The notes: generated by a model not told the origin, from the letters alone. A DNA stretch of 64,000 nucleotides from Geosporobacter ferrireducens (GCF_001750685.1 NZ_CP017269.1:4505416-4569415), one strand, 5' to 3'. Counted from the first letter of the stretch, positions 1-9,586 are shown. A program made the numbers and translations.

Positions 1-1
1 T

Positions 2-319
2 GATGTTTCTGTTGCAAAAAACTATCTCACAGAAAAAGAACTAAAGTCTTTAGATCGATTTGTGACGATGTACCTTGATTATGCAGAAAGCCAGGCTGAA
101 AGAAACATCCCTATGACAATGGAAGACTGGGCTAAGAAGCTAAACGCATTCCTGCAATTCAATGAAAAGGATATATTAGAGAACGCAGGAAAAGTGACGG
201 CTGCTATTGCAAAGGAATTTGCAGAGAGTGAGTTTGAAAAATACCGTATCATTCAGGACAGACTCTTTCAGTCTGATTTTGACAGATTAACAAATAGCAT
301 TAAGAATGATGAAGAGTAA
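2..319 (+). CDS. RhuM-family protein, C-terminal part (starts before window)
   Basis: The open frame enters from the left edge and ends at 319. About 105 residues are visible, with the RhuM C-terminal pattern: a YLDYAESQAERNIPM stretch, an MEDWAKKLNAFLQFN stretch, and an alpha-helical tail rich in Glu, Lys and Phe. RhuM proteins are common cargo of pathogenicity islands and conjugative elements and their function is unknown. An internal ATG at 62 is a Met inside the domain, not the start. A second, 5'-truncated RhuM tail lies at 35966-36307. Confidence 0.72.
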   Translation, partial: DVSVAKNYLTEKELKSLDRFVTMYLDYAESQAERNIPMTMEDWAKKLNAFLQFNEKDILENAGKVTAAIAKEFAESEFEKYRIIQDRLFQSDFDRLTNSIKNDEE

Positions 320-696
320 CACCTGACTATTTGTATCATAAAAAATACATCTGTAAAACATATACAACGCACGTTGAAGTGGTTGCTCAGATGTACTTTA
401 ATGGAAAGAGGTAAACATTACAACATATAGTGATTTTTCAAGCGGTTAGACACTATATATTGATTTTCTGGCGGTTTAAGAAAAGGGTTATTTTAACCGT
501 TTAAAATGGCTTATCCATAAATGTACTTTAATTTTCACTCAAAAAAACTCCATAAGCAGGGAAAAGATTGGCATTGAATTTTTAGAAATCAATGCTGATG
601 TTGTTATTTGTCGAAATTTTATTAATGATTTTTTTTAGGGTTTGTGGTAATATACAATGATATTTAGTTTTTATTGTATTTGGTGGAGGGATTTGA
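320..696. other. Gap with an rlmD-tail-like fragment and a direct repeat
   Basis: No intact gene is visible. At 371-405 one frame reads THVEVVAQMYFNGKR then stop, which resembles the 3' end of the 23S rRNA methyltransferase gene rlmD/rumA, a known integration target. At about 427-480 two imperfect direct copies of a TATA(G/T)TGATTTTC...GCGGTT unit lie about 29 bp apart; their role is unknown. Confidence 0.4.
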
Positions 697-1566
697 TTGG
701 AACTAAATAAATATATGAAACTAGCCCTAGAAGAAGCAAAAATTAGTTTGCGTGAAGGTAACAACGGATTTGGTGCGGTTATTATTAAGGATGAACAAAT
801 AATTTCTTCTGCACATGATACTGAAGATACTGACGACGATTCCACTTCACATGCAGAAATTAATGCAATAAAAGAAGCATCAAAAAAATTAGGAAAAAAG
901 CTTACAGGATGCATTTTAGTATCGACGCATGAGCCATGCCCTATGTGTGCTACAGCAGTAGTGTGGTCAGGCATATCTGAAATTGCTTATGGATATTCAA
1001 TCAAGGAAGCAATAAAGCAGGGAAGAAAGCGAATAGAATTAACCTGTTGTGAACTGTTTAAAAGAGCAAGTGCTAACATAAAAATTCATGAGAACATATT
1101 AAGCCGTGAATGCTCGATTCTATACAGAAAAGATGTAAGAATAGAAATTGAAAAATTGCGAAATGCAAATGATCAAATACTTAATGAATTAAATACTGAT
1201 TCAATAAATAGAAGAGTCAAATGGTTTTATGAAAATCGTGAAAGATTCGAATTTATAAATGATAATATATTGGATTCGGGCTATAAACTATTACTTAACA
1301 GGTTCAACATTACAGAAGACGAAGCGCCAATTGTGGAGAAATCAGAGAGGAAGATCGTTTTTCATTCCAAGAACTTCTGTCCAACTTTAGAAGCATGTAA
1401 AATATTAGGACTTGATACAAGAGTGATTTGTAAAAAGTTGAATGAAAATTCTACAGATACATTGATAAGACAAATCAACCCACAGCTTAGGTTTTCAAGG
1501 AATTATGAAAAGCTCAGACCCTATACGGAGTACTGTGAGGAAATAATCAGTATGGAAGAGAAGTGA
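697..1566 (+). CDS. Nucleoside/deoxycytidylate-type deaminase with extra C-terminal domain
   Basis: A 289-residue protein. Residues 1-135 form a zinc-dependent cytidine/guanine/tRNA-adenosine deaminase-like domain: HAE at 52-54 supplies a zinc ligand and the proton-shuttling Glu, and PCPMC at 80-84 supplies two zinc cysteines. Residues 150-289 are a helical region I do not recognise, about as long as the catalytic domain. Single-domain family members are about 150 residues. The TTG start at 697 is chosen because GGAGGG lies about 8 nt upstream; ATG 715 would remove the first six residues. The gene stands alone between mobile-element relics and is followed by a strong terminator. The substrate cannot be decided from sequence. 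Confidence 0.75.
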   Translation: MELNKYMKLALEEAKISLREGNNGFGAVIIKDEQIISSAHDTEDTDDDSTSHAEINAIKEASKKLGKKLTGCILVSTHEPCPMCATAVVWSGISEIAYGYSIKEAIKQGRKRIELTCCELFKRASANIKIHENILSRECSILYRKDVRIEIEKLRNANDQILNELNTDSINRRVKWFYENRERFEFINDNILDSGYKLLLNRFNITEDEAPIVEKSERKIVFHSKNFCPTLEACKILGLDTRVICKKLNENSTDTLIRQINPQLRFSRNYEKLRPYTEYCEEIISMEEK

Positions 1567-1691
1567 AATCATGAAGGACTTAAGGCAATAGTATTATTAC
1601 AACTATAATATTATACTAAAAAGCGCAGAAAAGCTTATAAAATATGCATTGCTTGGTGTTAGTTAAAACAACATTAAAAACTCAAAAGCCT

Positions 1692-1738
1692 AAAAAGCGG
1701 ATACATTTTTAGCCAAAGAAAATGTATCCGCTTTTTTT
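1692..1738. terminator. Strong bidirectional intrinsic terminator
   Basis: A 16-17 bp perfect stem (AAAGCGGATACATTTT and its complement) with a 9-nt loop is flanked by A and T runs, so it can terminate transcription in either direction. Confidence 0.85.
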
Positions 1739-1774
1739 ATTGCTTAATTTTATAAGGAAAGGATTGATACGAAA

Positions 1775-2938
1775 ATGATCACTGCCACCATCCAAAACGG
1801 TGCATACTCGCACAGCCAACTCATCGACCTCACATTCCCTATTGAGGAGGAAGCCATGGTGGAAAAGCTCGGTGAGATAGGCATCAGCGACAGCAACATT
1901 GTGAGCTGTCATATAGTGAAGATAAGCGGCGAGGTTCCTGCTCTTTGCGTACTTGAAAACAACTGCATCAATGCGGATGAGCTGAACTATCTGGCCAGAC
2001 GGATAGACAGCTTCGATAATTATGAGCTTGCCAAGTTCCAAGGTGCAATTGCAAGAGCGGGTATCTGCACTATGAAAGATCTTATCAATCTGACTTTCAA
2101 CCTTCACAACTATACGGTCGTCACAGATTTCTCGAACCTTAAAAACATCGGATGTAAACACTACATGGATAAGAACATCGGGTGTCCTTCAAATGAAATT
2201 GAAAAGCTCGATTTTGAAACAATGAGCAGGAATCTTTTAAGCAGCGGTGATAGTAAGATAACTCCTTATGGTGTGGTGTTTTGCAATAGGCTTCCTATCG
2301 AAGAAGTATACGATGGCAAAATGTTTCCCGATTATGATTACACCAGCGATTATATACTGAAGCTGGAAGTCAGGCGAAAGGACTCGCCAACAGAAAATCC
2401 CCAAAAGACATGGCTGTACCTTCCCGCATCGGAGGTTGAAATTGCATCAGCCCTGTCGGAACTGGGCGCAGCTTTCCTTGATGACTGTGTTTTTACACAC
2501 TATCAAAGCATCATGCCCTGCTTTGACAGTGTGTTCTCAGAAAGTGAGGACATGGAAATGTTGAATACCTTAAGCAATGCCATTTCAAAAATCCTGGACA
2601 GCAATATGGGTGCTAAGTACAAAGCCGCCCTCCAATATGAGTATTGTACCGACCTGGACTTTGCCATTGACATTGCGCAAAACCTTGACTGCTATGATTT
2701 TTATCCCGAATTATCCTCACCGGCAGACTATGGACGGCAGGCACTGCTGGAAGCATCTAAGTTCCCGTCCGATGATGCCGCCTTTAAGCTTCTGGATTTT
2801 AGCAGATACGGTGAAGCAAAAATGAAGGAAGATGGTGTGCAGTCCACGGATTACGGATTGATTTGCCGCAACGGGAAAGAGTTTGTATATGAGTTTTGCC
2901 AGAAGCCTGGCGGCTCAACAAGGACGAAAAGGCGATGA
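1775..2938 (+). CDS. ArdA-like antirestriction protein, 3' end rearranged
   Basis: 387 residues. The N-terminal half resembles the ArdA-type proteins carried by Tn916/Tn1549-like elements: a TATIQNGAYSHSQLIDLTFP opening, a short LGEIGISD segment, then ELNYLARRIDSFD and MKDLINLTFNLHNY. ArdA mimics B-form DNA and inhibits type I restriction enzymes, which fits the acidic composition. The last 15-20 residues look foreign: the frame runs into sequence that belongs, on the other strand, to the acetyltransferase relic at 2939-3095. The native C-terminus has therefore probably been replaced at a recombination junction near 2935. The RBS is AAGGAAAGG at about 1756. The family call rests on remembered resemblance. 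Confidence 0.55.
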   Translation: MITATIQNGAYSHSQLIDLTFPIEEEAMVEKLGEIGISDSNIVSCHIVKISGEVPALCVLENNCINADELNYLARRIDSFDNYELAKFQGAIARAGICTMKDLINLTFNLHNYTVVTDFSNLKNIGCKHYMDKNIGCPSNEIEKLDFETMSRNLLSSGDSKITPYGVVFCNRLPIEEVYDGKMFPDYDYTSDYILKLEVRRKDSPTENPQKTWLYLPASEVEIASALSELGAAFLDDCVFTHYQSIMPCFDSVFSESEDMEMLNTLSNAISKILDSNMGAKYKAALQYEYCTDLDFAIDIAQNLDCYDFYPELSSPADYGRQALLEASKFPSDDAAFKLLDFSRYGEAKMKEDGVQSTDYGLICRNGKEFVYEFCQKPGGSTRTKRR

Positions 2939-3095
2939 TCTGGTTATTCTCTTCTATCGTAAACCAGACACGGTCCGTCTCATTGCGCAAATAAGGCATC
3001 TGCTGGATATATTTTTCTTCCGCAAAGAACCGGCCCATTTTGGAATAGAAAAGCGCTTTGTCATAAGCCCCTTCGAAACATGAAATCTTATTCAT
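2939..3095 (-). pseudogene. GNAT-like acetyltransferase, N-terminal fragment
   Basis: On the minus strand a frame starting MNKISCFEGAYDKALFYSKM gives about 50 residues resembling the N-terminus of the acetyltransferases that often follow DUF3440 PAPS-reductase-like genes. ATG 3095 lies within the end of the upstream gene (stop at 3088) with GGAGG just upstream, so the pair was translationally coupled. The similarity stops at about 2935, exactly where the oppositely oriented ArdA-like gene ends. That makes this a junction relic. Confidence 0.4.
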
Positions 3096-3754
3096 TACCA
3101 TCTTCAACCTCCATGGAGAGAAGTGCTTTCCGCATATATCTGTCCTGTGCATTCTCCAAATGAAATAAGTTCCGGTATTGTTTTCTAAGATGCTGCAAAA
3201 GCATCACATCTGTCTTTGTGGGAGCAAAACTGAGACGCTTTAACCAAAAATCATTTTTCTCGATGGCCCGCGCCACCCGCCGCAGGCCCTTTAGCTTTTC
3301 TTTGGAACCATTGGCTGAATTGGTATGTAAATTCTTCAAACTCCATCCCCTTTTTGAACCAGATCCACTCTTCCGGGAGATTCTTTTCATGAATGACGCA
3401 ATCGTAAGCCGGCATATCCCGGACCCATTTATCCCGTTCATTTTGATCCCAGCAAATCCAGGTGGGCTGGATGACAGATACCGCATTTCGCAAGGAGAGC
3501 GGCAGGCAACACCAATAAAACTGATCTACTACATCAGCCGTGATTTGCCGTAGTTCTTCGATATGCCTGATAGTAGCTTGATACTGACTTTCCAAATCGA
3601 TATATAAGACGCTGAATTTTTTACCCTTTCGCCGTGCGCCATCAGCGCATAGCTGGAGCATAACAGAACTGTCCTTGCCTCCGGAAACACAGAGATATAT
3701 GAAATCAAAATCAGTAAAAACTAAGTCAATTCGTTCTCTTGCTGCAGTCATCAC
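3088..3754 (-). pseudogene. DUF3440/IbrA-like PAPS-reductase-family protein, frameshifted
   Basis: Two overlapping minus-strand frames (3251-3754 and 3088-3486) make one gene. The first carries the N-terminal PP-loop SGGKDSSVM and the IDLESQYQATIRHIEE segment typical of phosphoadenosine-phosphosulfate reductase-like ATP pyrophosphatases. After FTYQFSQWF near 3300 the homology passes to the other frame (KGLRRVARAIEKNDFW and so on) until stop 3088. Family members are about 400 residues, so besides the frameshift a central part seems missing. IbrA/DUF3440 proteins are typical of phages and islands. GTG 3754 or ATG 3751 follows an AAGGA. Confidence 0.6.
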
Positions 3755-4076
3755 ATCCTTCGTAGTATATACCTTTGAGATTTAAAACACCTCCCACTTT
3801 TTTACCAGCATAAGAATGTACCCTTAAAGAAGTAAACAGCTGATGCATAGATGAACTATTTACTAACGAAATATATTTAAGTATATCTTTTTTGGTCAAT
3901 AACAGGTATCTGATTGTTCCTAATAGGGATATTTTTGAGTCGAATTGTATTTAATACGAAAATACGATGATTGGTGACAAGTTTACCCAAAATCAGGCCG
4001 ATGCATGTTATTTTAATTGCAAATATTGAGTAAAGCAATATTTGCAATCCAGTATAATGAAGGAGAATTTATAAAA
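3755..4076. other. Intergenic region with a perfect inverted repeat
   Basis: No gene is visible. At 4016-4048 a perfect 13-bp inverted repeat (ATTGCAAATATTG, 7-nt loop, complement) precedes the small ORF at 4077 by about 30 bp. No T-run follows, so it is more likely an operator or a 5'-UTR hairpin controlling the polysaccharide genes than a terminator. Confidence 0.5.
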
Positions 4077-4172
4077 ATGAATTTAGGCTTGATACATTTA
4101 AAAATCAGAGACAAGCAGGTACAAGCATTTTTAATTAACGCAATTCTTACATTCAAAGGAAAATTGGCATGA
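4077..4172 (+). CDS. Small 31-residue ORF coupled to the glycosyltransferase
   Basis: ATG 4077 has a good AAGGAG site 10 nt upstream. Its stop codon (TGA 4170-4172) overlaps the ATG of the glycosyltransferase at 4169 in an ATGA arrangement. The 31-residue peptide (MNLGLIHLKIRDKQVQAF...) is basic and lacks a clear membrane segment. Coupling and the upstream hairpin suggest a leader ORF controlling translation of the synthase, or a true small partner protein. I do not recognise it. Confidence 0.45.
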   Translation: MNLGLIHLKIRDKQVQAFLINAILTFKGKLA

Positions 4173-5527
4173 TGAAAACCGAAATTAGATGCAAAAGTAA
4201 AGTATTTCCAACCCGTAGAGCCTTTGCCAAGCGCTACATTCCTGTAATACAAAAGTTTATATATAGCCATATTATCGCTTTAGCATGGATGCTCATTTCA
4301 ATTTTTGCTTCTATGCAATGGATTAAGGAGCTTGGAGAATTGATTACAATACCGGTTGCAGTTATGGTTATTGCAGGTATTGCTTATATACCGGGCTATA
4401 TGAATGCATTTATGGTTTCAAGCTTATTATTTGACAGGCAGCCTCCTGTTAAAGTGTTGAATCCTACAGAAGAAATAACGATTTTGATTGCCTGTTACAA
4501 TGAAGAAAAAAGCATCGAAAATACATTGCGGTATGTAGCAGCACAGGAGTACGATGGAAAGTTAAAGACAATCGTTATTGACAATAATTCCAGTGACCGT
4601 ACGGCTGATGCAGCCAGAGCAGCAGGTGAAAAATTTCATCTGAATGTTATGGTCCTTCATGAACCGGTACCGGGTAAAAACAATGCATTGAACGCTGCAC
4701 TAAAATATGTTGACACTAAACTGCTGATCACTTTAGATGCGGATACGTTGATGCATAAATCGGCAGTTCGTTATATTGTAGGACGCATGATGACCTCGCC
4801 TTCGGATGTATGTGCGGTTGCCGGTACGGTCCTGGTTCGTAACAGCCGTAAAAAATTAATGGCAAAAATACAGGAATGGGATTATTTTTTAGGGATTTCA
4901 AGTATTAAGAGACTTCAAGGCTTATTCCAAGGCACCTTGGTTGCCCAGGGTGCTTTTTCCTTATATAAAACAGAAGCAGTGAAAGAAATAGGCGGCTGGC
5001 CCGATGCAATTGGAGAAGATATTGTTCTGACATGGCGTTTATTATCAAAGAAGGGCCGGGTATATTTTGAGCCTTTAGCCGTTGCCTTTACGGATGTTCC
5101 GGAGACGCTCAAGCACTTTTTCCGGCAGCGCAGCCGTTGGGCCAGGGGTATGATAGAGGCATTAAAAGTAATTAAGCCTTGGCAGCACCCCTTTGTTTTC
5201 GTCAGATACTTAACAGGTGTCAATCTTATTTTTCCATATTTAGATATCATTTATACTTTCTGCTGGATTCCTGGCTTGATTTTAGCCTTTTTTGGCTGTT
5301 ATTGGATTGTAGGTCCTGCCACACTGTTCGTACTGCCACTGGCTATGATCGTGAATTATATTTTATATCGTTATCAAAAGAATGTCTTTAAAACCTTAGA
5401 GTTGCGTATCAGAAAAAATATTTTGGGTTTTATTGTGTATACATTGACCTATCAGTTATTGATGAGTCCAATATCTGTCTGGGGATATTTTCAGGAGCTT
5501 TTTAGACTTAAGCGGGTATGGAAATAG
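4169..5527 (+). CDS. Processive family-2 glycosyltransferase, membrane polysaccharide synthase (PgaC/IcaA-like)
   Basis: 452 residues. Two N-terminal membrane segments (about 32-50 and 58-80) are followed by a cytosolic GT-A domain with CYNEE at 109-113, DNNSSD at 138-143, the metal-binding DAD at 190-192, catalytic ED of GED at 282-284, and RQRSRW at 319-324, the Q/RxxRW signature of processive synthases. Three further membrane segments lie after about 345. Such enzymes polymerise and export beta-linked polymers such as poly-N-acetylglucosamine or hyaluronan; the sugar is not decidable here. The next gene encodes a membrane-anchored glycoside-hydrolase-like protein, as in many exopolysaccharide operons. 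An AAAGGA precedes the ATG, which overlaps the small ORF. Confidence 0.88.
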   Translation: MMKTEIRCKSKVFPTRRAFAKRYIPVIQKFIYSHIIALAWMLISIFASMQWIKELGELITIPVAVMVIAGIAYIPGYMNAFMVSSLLFDRQPPVKVLNPTEEITILIACYNEEKSIENTLRYVAAQEYDGKLKTIVIDNNSSDRTADAARAAGEKFHLNVMVLHEPVPGKNNALNAALKYVDTKLLITLDADTLMHKSAVRYIVGRMMTSPSDVCAVAGTVLVRNSRKKLMAKIQEWDYFLGISSIKRLQGLFQGTLVAQGAFSLYKTEAVKEIGGWPDAIGEDIVLTWRLLSKKGRVYFEPLAVAFTDVPETLKHFFRQRSRWARGMIEALKVIKPWQHPFVFVRYLTGVNLIFPYLDIIYTFCWIPGLILAFFGCYWIVGPATLFVLPLAMIVNYILYRYQKNVFKTLELRIRKNILGFIVYTLTYQLLMSPISVWGYFQELFRLKRVWK

Positions 5528-5590
5528 TTGATTACGAATATAGTAAAAATAATTTACTCATTCTCAAACCATGAATTGGAGAAAATATCT

Positions 5591-7099
5591 ATGACAAAAA
5601 GAATAAATATCATAATTGTTTTGGTTGTTTTTGCCGCGATATTTATTGTTTTTTTTTCGACCAATAAAAATAACGTGCAAACAGGTTTAATAACGAATCC
5701 GAATTTTGAAAGGCGTGCAGACTGGGAGAATTGGGGTGGATTCTCTTATACTTCTGCCAGTGGCCAAGTCTATGAAGGCAAATATAGTGCTGTTGTCAGT
5801 CAGGCAGAAGGCGGAGCCGGCAGCAAAATTATATCAGGTATTGAGCCGGGTCAAACTTATACGCTGTCTGGATATGGGAAGGTAAATAAAATCGGACAGG
5901 TAGGAATATTGGGAGTTGACTGCCTGGATAGTGAAGGAAATAAGATAAAGGATGGTAAATTTATTGTTGCTTTTTCGAAGACATCCTTTGAAAAACAATC
6001 TGTTTCTTTTACTACAGTATCTGGTACCGCTCAACTGTCGGTCTATCTGTATGTCGTAGAGCTTTTAGAAGGCGGAGAGGTGTATTTTGATAATCTAAGC
6101 CTTGTTTTAGAGGATTATATCTTGAAGCCCCAAATAAACAATGGGGCTTTTTTGCCGCAGGATTGGTTCAATACGGTTCAGGCACCTGACGACATTGCTG
6201 ATTACGTTAAAGAGTTGAAAGAACAGCGAATTCGATATCAATTTGCGGATATTGGAGTATTATACGGCGATGGAACGCTGGAGCCCAAGAATTATGCCGG
6301 ATTAGGTCACTGGATTTATCATTCCCGTCAAATCGATGCTGAACAGGAAATTATCCTTGTTGTCAATTACAATCAGAGAGTTTTGCTGAATGATTTTGGA
6401 GATGAAGCAAGCAGGAACCCGCTATTTGGGACAAAGCGTTTTAATCAAAATCTAAATGATATTGTTGATTTGTTATTGAATAAAGGGGTTCTCTATGAAA
6501 ATGAGTATTATAAGGCAGATGGTATACACATTGATTTTGAACCTTTTATTCCGGACGATAAATTACTGTTAAATACTTTAGCTTATTTAAGAAAAAATGC
6601 ACTGAAGGAAAACAATCATTTCTCAATTGCGGCCCCTATAAACTATTCAGACCTTAAGAACTGGGATGCTTCGTTTATTAAACAAGTTGCCTCTGTAGTG
6701 AATCAGATCAATCCAATGTTATATGATTTAATGGGTTGGGATTCTCCAATTGATAATCCTCAGGTTTATCAGGAGTTAATTTGTTCTGAAATAATGAGAT
6801 ACAGTGAGGCGATTGGCGATATTGGACCAAATGGACAACCAGCCAGGCTGATGCCGTGGGTACCTGCTTATGAACGCCGGTTTATAGAGGAAACACTGGT
6901 TATCTATCATGATCCATATATTGAAAATATTTATGGAGCTGTACAAGGCATCAATAAGGCAATCGTTGATGGAGCCAATGTATATGGAGCAGGTATCTTT
7001 TGGTGGCCCAGTTTTATGGGGCATTATCCCTCTCTTTATCCTAAGAGTTATTATCTTGTTGATCAAAGCAGTTGGAGGAAGTATTGGGTTATTGAGTAA
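5591..7099 (+). CDS. Membrane-anchored carbohydrate-binding / GH18-like protein
   Basis: 502 residues. Residues 6-22 are an uncleaved signal anchor. About 32-175 looks like a jelly-roll carbohydrate-binding module (GxxYTLSGYGKV, then VYFDNLSLVLE at its end). About 190-500 resembles a GH18-type TIM barrel, with DGIHIDFEPF at 310-319 matching the DxxDxDxE catalytic strand and its acidic residue in FEP. It probably trims or binds the polymer made by the upstream synthase outside the cell. ATG 5591 is chosen because GGAG lies 9 nt before it and the anchor follows directly; an upstream in-frame TTG at 5528 has no ribosome site. Exact substrate and activity are unknown. Confidence 0.72.
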   Translation: MTKRINIIIVLVVFAAIFIVFFSTNKNNVQTGLITNPNFERRADWENWGGFSYTSASGQVYEGKYSAVVSQAEGGAGSKIISGIEPGQTYTLSGYGKVNKIGQVGILGVDCLDSEGNKIKDGKFIVAFSKTSFEKQSVSFTTVSGTAQLSVYLYVVELLEGGEVYFDNLSLVLEDYILKPQINNGAFLPQDWFNTVQAPDDIADYVKELKEQRIRYQFADIGVLYGDGTLEPKNYAGLGHWIYHSRQIDAEQEIILVVNYNQRVLLNDFGDEASRNPLFGTKRFNQNLNDIVDLLLNKGVLYENEYYKADGIHIDFEPFIPDDKLLLNTLAYLRKNALKENNHFSIAAPINYSDLKNWDASFIKQVASVVNQINPMLYDLMGWDSPIDNPQVYQELICSEIMRYSEAIGDIGPNGQPARLMPWVPAYERRFIEETLVIYHDPYIENIYGAVQGINKAIVDGANVYGAGIFWWPSFMGHYPSLYPKSYYLVDQSSWRKYWVIE

Positions 7100-7161
7100 C
7101 CAATGGTTGGTAGTCTTATCAGGATCGGGCTTAGACTATTTATGTCCTCAATAACATAAAG

Positions 7162-7196
7162 TCCCAATAAGCCGGCAAAAATTGCCCTTATTGGGA
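7162..7196. terminator. Inverted repeat after the polysaccharide operon
   Basis: A 10-bp arm TCCCAATAAG and its complement enclose about 15 nt. The right arm is the first half of the promoter-like motif at 7189-7220. On the + strand it is followed by an A-run, so it is a poor forward terminator; in reverse it has a T-run. Confidence 0.4.
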
Positions 7197-7220
7197 ACAA
7201 AAAAAAGCCAATTGAAGACA
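7189..7220 (+). promoter_or_regulatory. Recurrent promoter-like motif, copy 1 (cheW)
   Basis: TATTGGGAAC, 10 nt, CAATTGAAGACA; about 90 bp before the cheW start. Identically spaced copies occur at 9691, 13748, 14061 and 16463. Confidence 0.6.
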
Positions 7221-7308
7221 AAAAACAACATTACACACTGAAATAAAATATTCTGGTATAGGTTGATCACATTAATGCCTCTTTAAAATAAAAGGAAGGA
7301 GAATAAAT

Positions 7309-7800
7309 ATGGCACTGAATTTTGAAAAAACAACCACCAGCAAATATCTCATGTTTAAAACGGGCAGCCAGCTTTATGGCCTACCCATCCCTCCTGTGCT
7401 TAAAGTTATAGTGCAGGAGGATATTATTCCTCTGGTTGACTGTCCCGACCACATCAAGGGCACCATCATTTCGAATGATACTGTAATTCCCGTTATTGAC
7501 CTCCTCTTTTGCTTACGCTCTGAAAATACAGCATTGTCAGAACACAACAGTATTATTGTCTTAAGTATCGGACAAGAACTGCAAGGATATCTTGTAGACG
7601 AGGTGATCGAGGTGACTGATATCCTGGAAAAAATGGAGGTATCAACCAGTTTGGCAGAAAAACCGGAACGTCGTTTTTTAGACGGTATGGCCAGATTGAA
7701 CGATCAGGATGTTTTTCTGGTTGGTGTAACAAATCTTCTTTCGATTACACTAACAGACATACAGGAGGAGATTTTAAATGAAAAACTTGAAAATCGGTAA
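7309..7800 (+). CDS. cheW: CheW-like chemotaxis coupling protein
   Basis: 163 residues forming a single CheW/SH3-like domain: [21 protein letters not shown] at the start, the conserved VIPVIDLL strand about residues 63-70, and [10 protein letters not shown] near 95-104. CheW couples chemoreceptors to the kinase CheA. No CheA lies in the window, so this protein must work with a kinase encoded elsewhere, or with the adjacent receptor in a non-flagellar pathway. AAGGAAGGAG precedes ATG 7309. The 3' end overlaps the receptor gene by 23 bp, implying one operon and coupled expression. Expression is probably driven from the motif at 7189-7220. Confidence 0.85.
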   Translation: MALNFEKTTTSKYLMFKTGSQLYGLPIPPVLKVIVQEDIIPLVDCPDHIKGTIISNDTVIPVIDLLFCLRSENTALSEHNSIIVLSIGQELQGYLVDEVIEVTDILEKMEVSTSLAEKPERRFLDGMARLNDQDVFLVGVTNLLSITLTDIQEEILNEKLENR

Positions 7801-9541
7801 AAAACTCAGCATCACATTCGGTATTGTAGTCATTCTTTTTATGATTACAGTTATAAGCGCTGTATTGGGTGTGCGGACGCTGTCCTCGAATTTCACGACT
7901 TACCATAAGGGCCCCGCTACGACCAGTACCGTCGCCATGGATATGCGACGGGGATTGATGGAAATGGAAAAGTATCTGATTTTGATGTGTAGCACAGAAA
8001 GCATCAATGAAACCCAGCAATATGTTCGGGAGTTTGAAGCTACAATGGCTGCCGTAGATAACAGCTTTTCAATTCTGGAAAAAAACCTGATTTTGCCAGA
8101 AGAGCAGGGGCTGTTGAAGGAGATACGAACTATTCTGGAGTCAAATAAGAATAATCAGGACAGAATTGTAACCTTGTCAACAAACAACCAAAATGAAGAA
8201 GCGGCTGCCCTATATAAGGCAAATGTCAGCCCTATTTTTACAAATGTAAGAGGGTTGGTCAATACCCTGGGAGAAAGTACCGAGGAAGTAGCAGAAGATT
8301 TCTATAACAAGGGTCAAGCTGCTGGACGGAACACATATATTAGGATTGTAGTGTTAGCATTCATTTCTCTTATTGCCATCATCCTTTTTAGCGTTTATAT
8401 TGTCCGCAGCATTACAAAACCCCTTAAAGAAATCGAGCTGGCGACCGGGCAGCTTGCTGCCGGAGATTTGAATGTCGTTATTACATATCAGTCTCAGGAC
8501 GAGCTTGGTTCTCTGGCAGACAGTGTCCGTGCTTTAATCGATAGTTTTAATCAATATATCCACAATATTTCCGAAGTACTTGGCAAAATGGCGGAAGGGG
8601 ATATGACGGCAGCGATTACGATGGAGTATCAGAAGGATTTTATACCTATCAAGGTATCCATGGAGCACATCCTTTCATCTTTGAACAGCACGCTGTTACA
8701 GATTAGCCAGACCTCTGAACAGGTGGCTTCTAGTTCTGAACAAGTATCTTCCAGTGCCCAGATGCTTGCCGAGGGAGCTGTGGAACAGGCCAGTACCATT
8801 GAGGAATTATCGGCTACCATCACGGACATTTCTGATCGTGTAAAACACAACGCGGAAAATGCACAACAGACCAATGTCATGGTTTCTGAAACTGCTGCAG
8901 AAATTGAAAACGAAAGCCGTCAGATGAAGCAGCTGGTAACAGCAATGGAGAATATCTCAAATACCTCTGACCAGATCAGCAAGATCGTTAAAACCATCGA
9001 TGACATTGCCACCCAGACCAACCTTCTTGCGCTGAATGCCGCAGTGGAGGCAGCAAGGGCTGGTGATGCCGGAAGGGGTTTCGCAGTGGTTGCAGACGAA
9101 ATACGTAAACTTGCAACGAATTGCGCTGAGGCTGTCAAGGACACCACCATGCTTATCGAGAACACCATACGTGCGATTGGCAATGGCACACAAATGGTAG
9201 AAGAAACGGAAAAGTCACTTAATGCTATTGTCGAGAAAGCAAGGGTTGTTTCAAAGTTGGTGAATGAAATTGCAGATGCTTCCGATGCGCAGGCTGCAGC
9301 AATCAGTCAGATGACCATAGGGTTTGATCAGATTTCTGCGGTTGTCCAGAACAATTCTGCAAGTGCAGAGGAAAGTGCCGCCGCCAGCGAGGAACTTTCC
9401 GGACAGGCTCAAACTCTGGAAGAACTCATCAAACAGTTTCAGCTGAAAGGATTGTCTGCCAAAAAAAAGCACCGGGTTACCACGATTAACGAGTCGACTC
9501 CTGTCAGCAGCAGTAAAACGGCAGAGTTGAAGAAATACTAG
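7778..9541 (+). CDS. Methyl-accepting chemotaxis protein
   Basis: 587 residues. TM1 about 11-31, an extracellular four-helix-bundle-like sensor domain about 35-185, TM2 about 188-208 ([20 protein letters not shown]), HAMP about 211-263 ([20 protein letters not shown]), then the coiled-coil signalling domain with the conserved hairpin tip [20 protein letters not shown] near 410-430 and [13 protein letters not shown] after it. It senses an unknown extracellular ligand and passes the signal to CheW/CheA. The GGAGG site lies inside the end of cheW. A strong terminator follows at 9587. Confidence 0.93.
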   Translation: MKNLKIGKKLSITFGIVVILFMITVISAVLGVRTLSSNFTTYHKGPATTSTVAMDMRRGLMEMEKYLILMCSTESINETQQYVREFEATMAAVDNSFSILEKNLILPEEQGLLKEIRTILESNKNNQDRIVTLSTNNQNEEAAALYKANVSPIFTNVRGLVNTLGESTEEVAEDFYNKGQAAGRNTYIRIVVLAFISLIAIILFSVYIVRSITKPLKEIELATGQLAAGDLNVVITYQSQDELGSLADSVRALIDSFNQYIHNISEVLGKMAEGDMTAAITMEYQKDFIPIKVSMEHILSSLNSTLLQISQTSEQVASSSEQVSSSAQMLAEGAVEQASTIEELSATITDISDRVKHNAENAQQTNVMVSETAAEIENESRQMKQLVTAMENISNTSDQISKIVKTIDDIATQTNLLALNAAVEAARAGDAGRGFAVVADEIRKLATNCAEAVKDTTMLIENTIRAIGNGTQMVEETEKSLNAIVEKARVVSKLVNEIADASDAQAAAISQMTIGFDQISAVVQNNSASAEESAAASEELSGQAQTLEELIKQFQLKGLSAKKKHRVTTINESTPVSSSKTAELKKY

Positions 9542-9586
9542 TATCGCAGTCATAGGCGTGCTGCTACAAAAACGTAAATAGTTTTT

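Noticed and set aside
427..480. Direct repeat as CRISPR or origin iterons
   Set aside because: Only two imperfect copies, no spacer-like variation and no replication gene nearby.
3251..3486. Programmed frameshift in the DUF3440 gene
   Set aside because: No homopolymer or slippery heptamer at the switch point, and part of the protein is missing as well; simple decay is more likely.
4016..4048. Inverted repeat as terminator
   Set aside because: No T-run on either strand behind the stem, and the next ribosome site follows within 15 bp.
5528..5590. TTG start adding 21 residues to the GH18-like protein
   Set aside because: No Shine-Dalgarno site, and the extra residues would precede a normal signal anchor.
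8629..9193. Several minus-strand frames inside the chemoreceptor gene
   Set aside because: They are reverse shadows of the highly conserved signalling domain.
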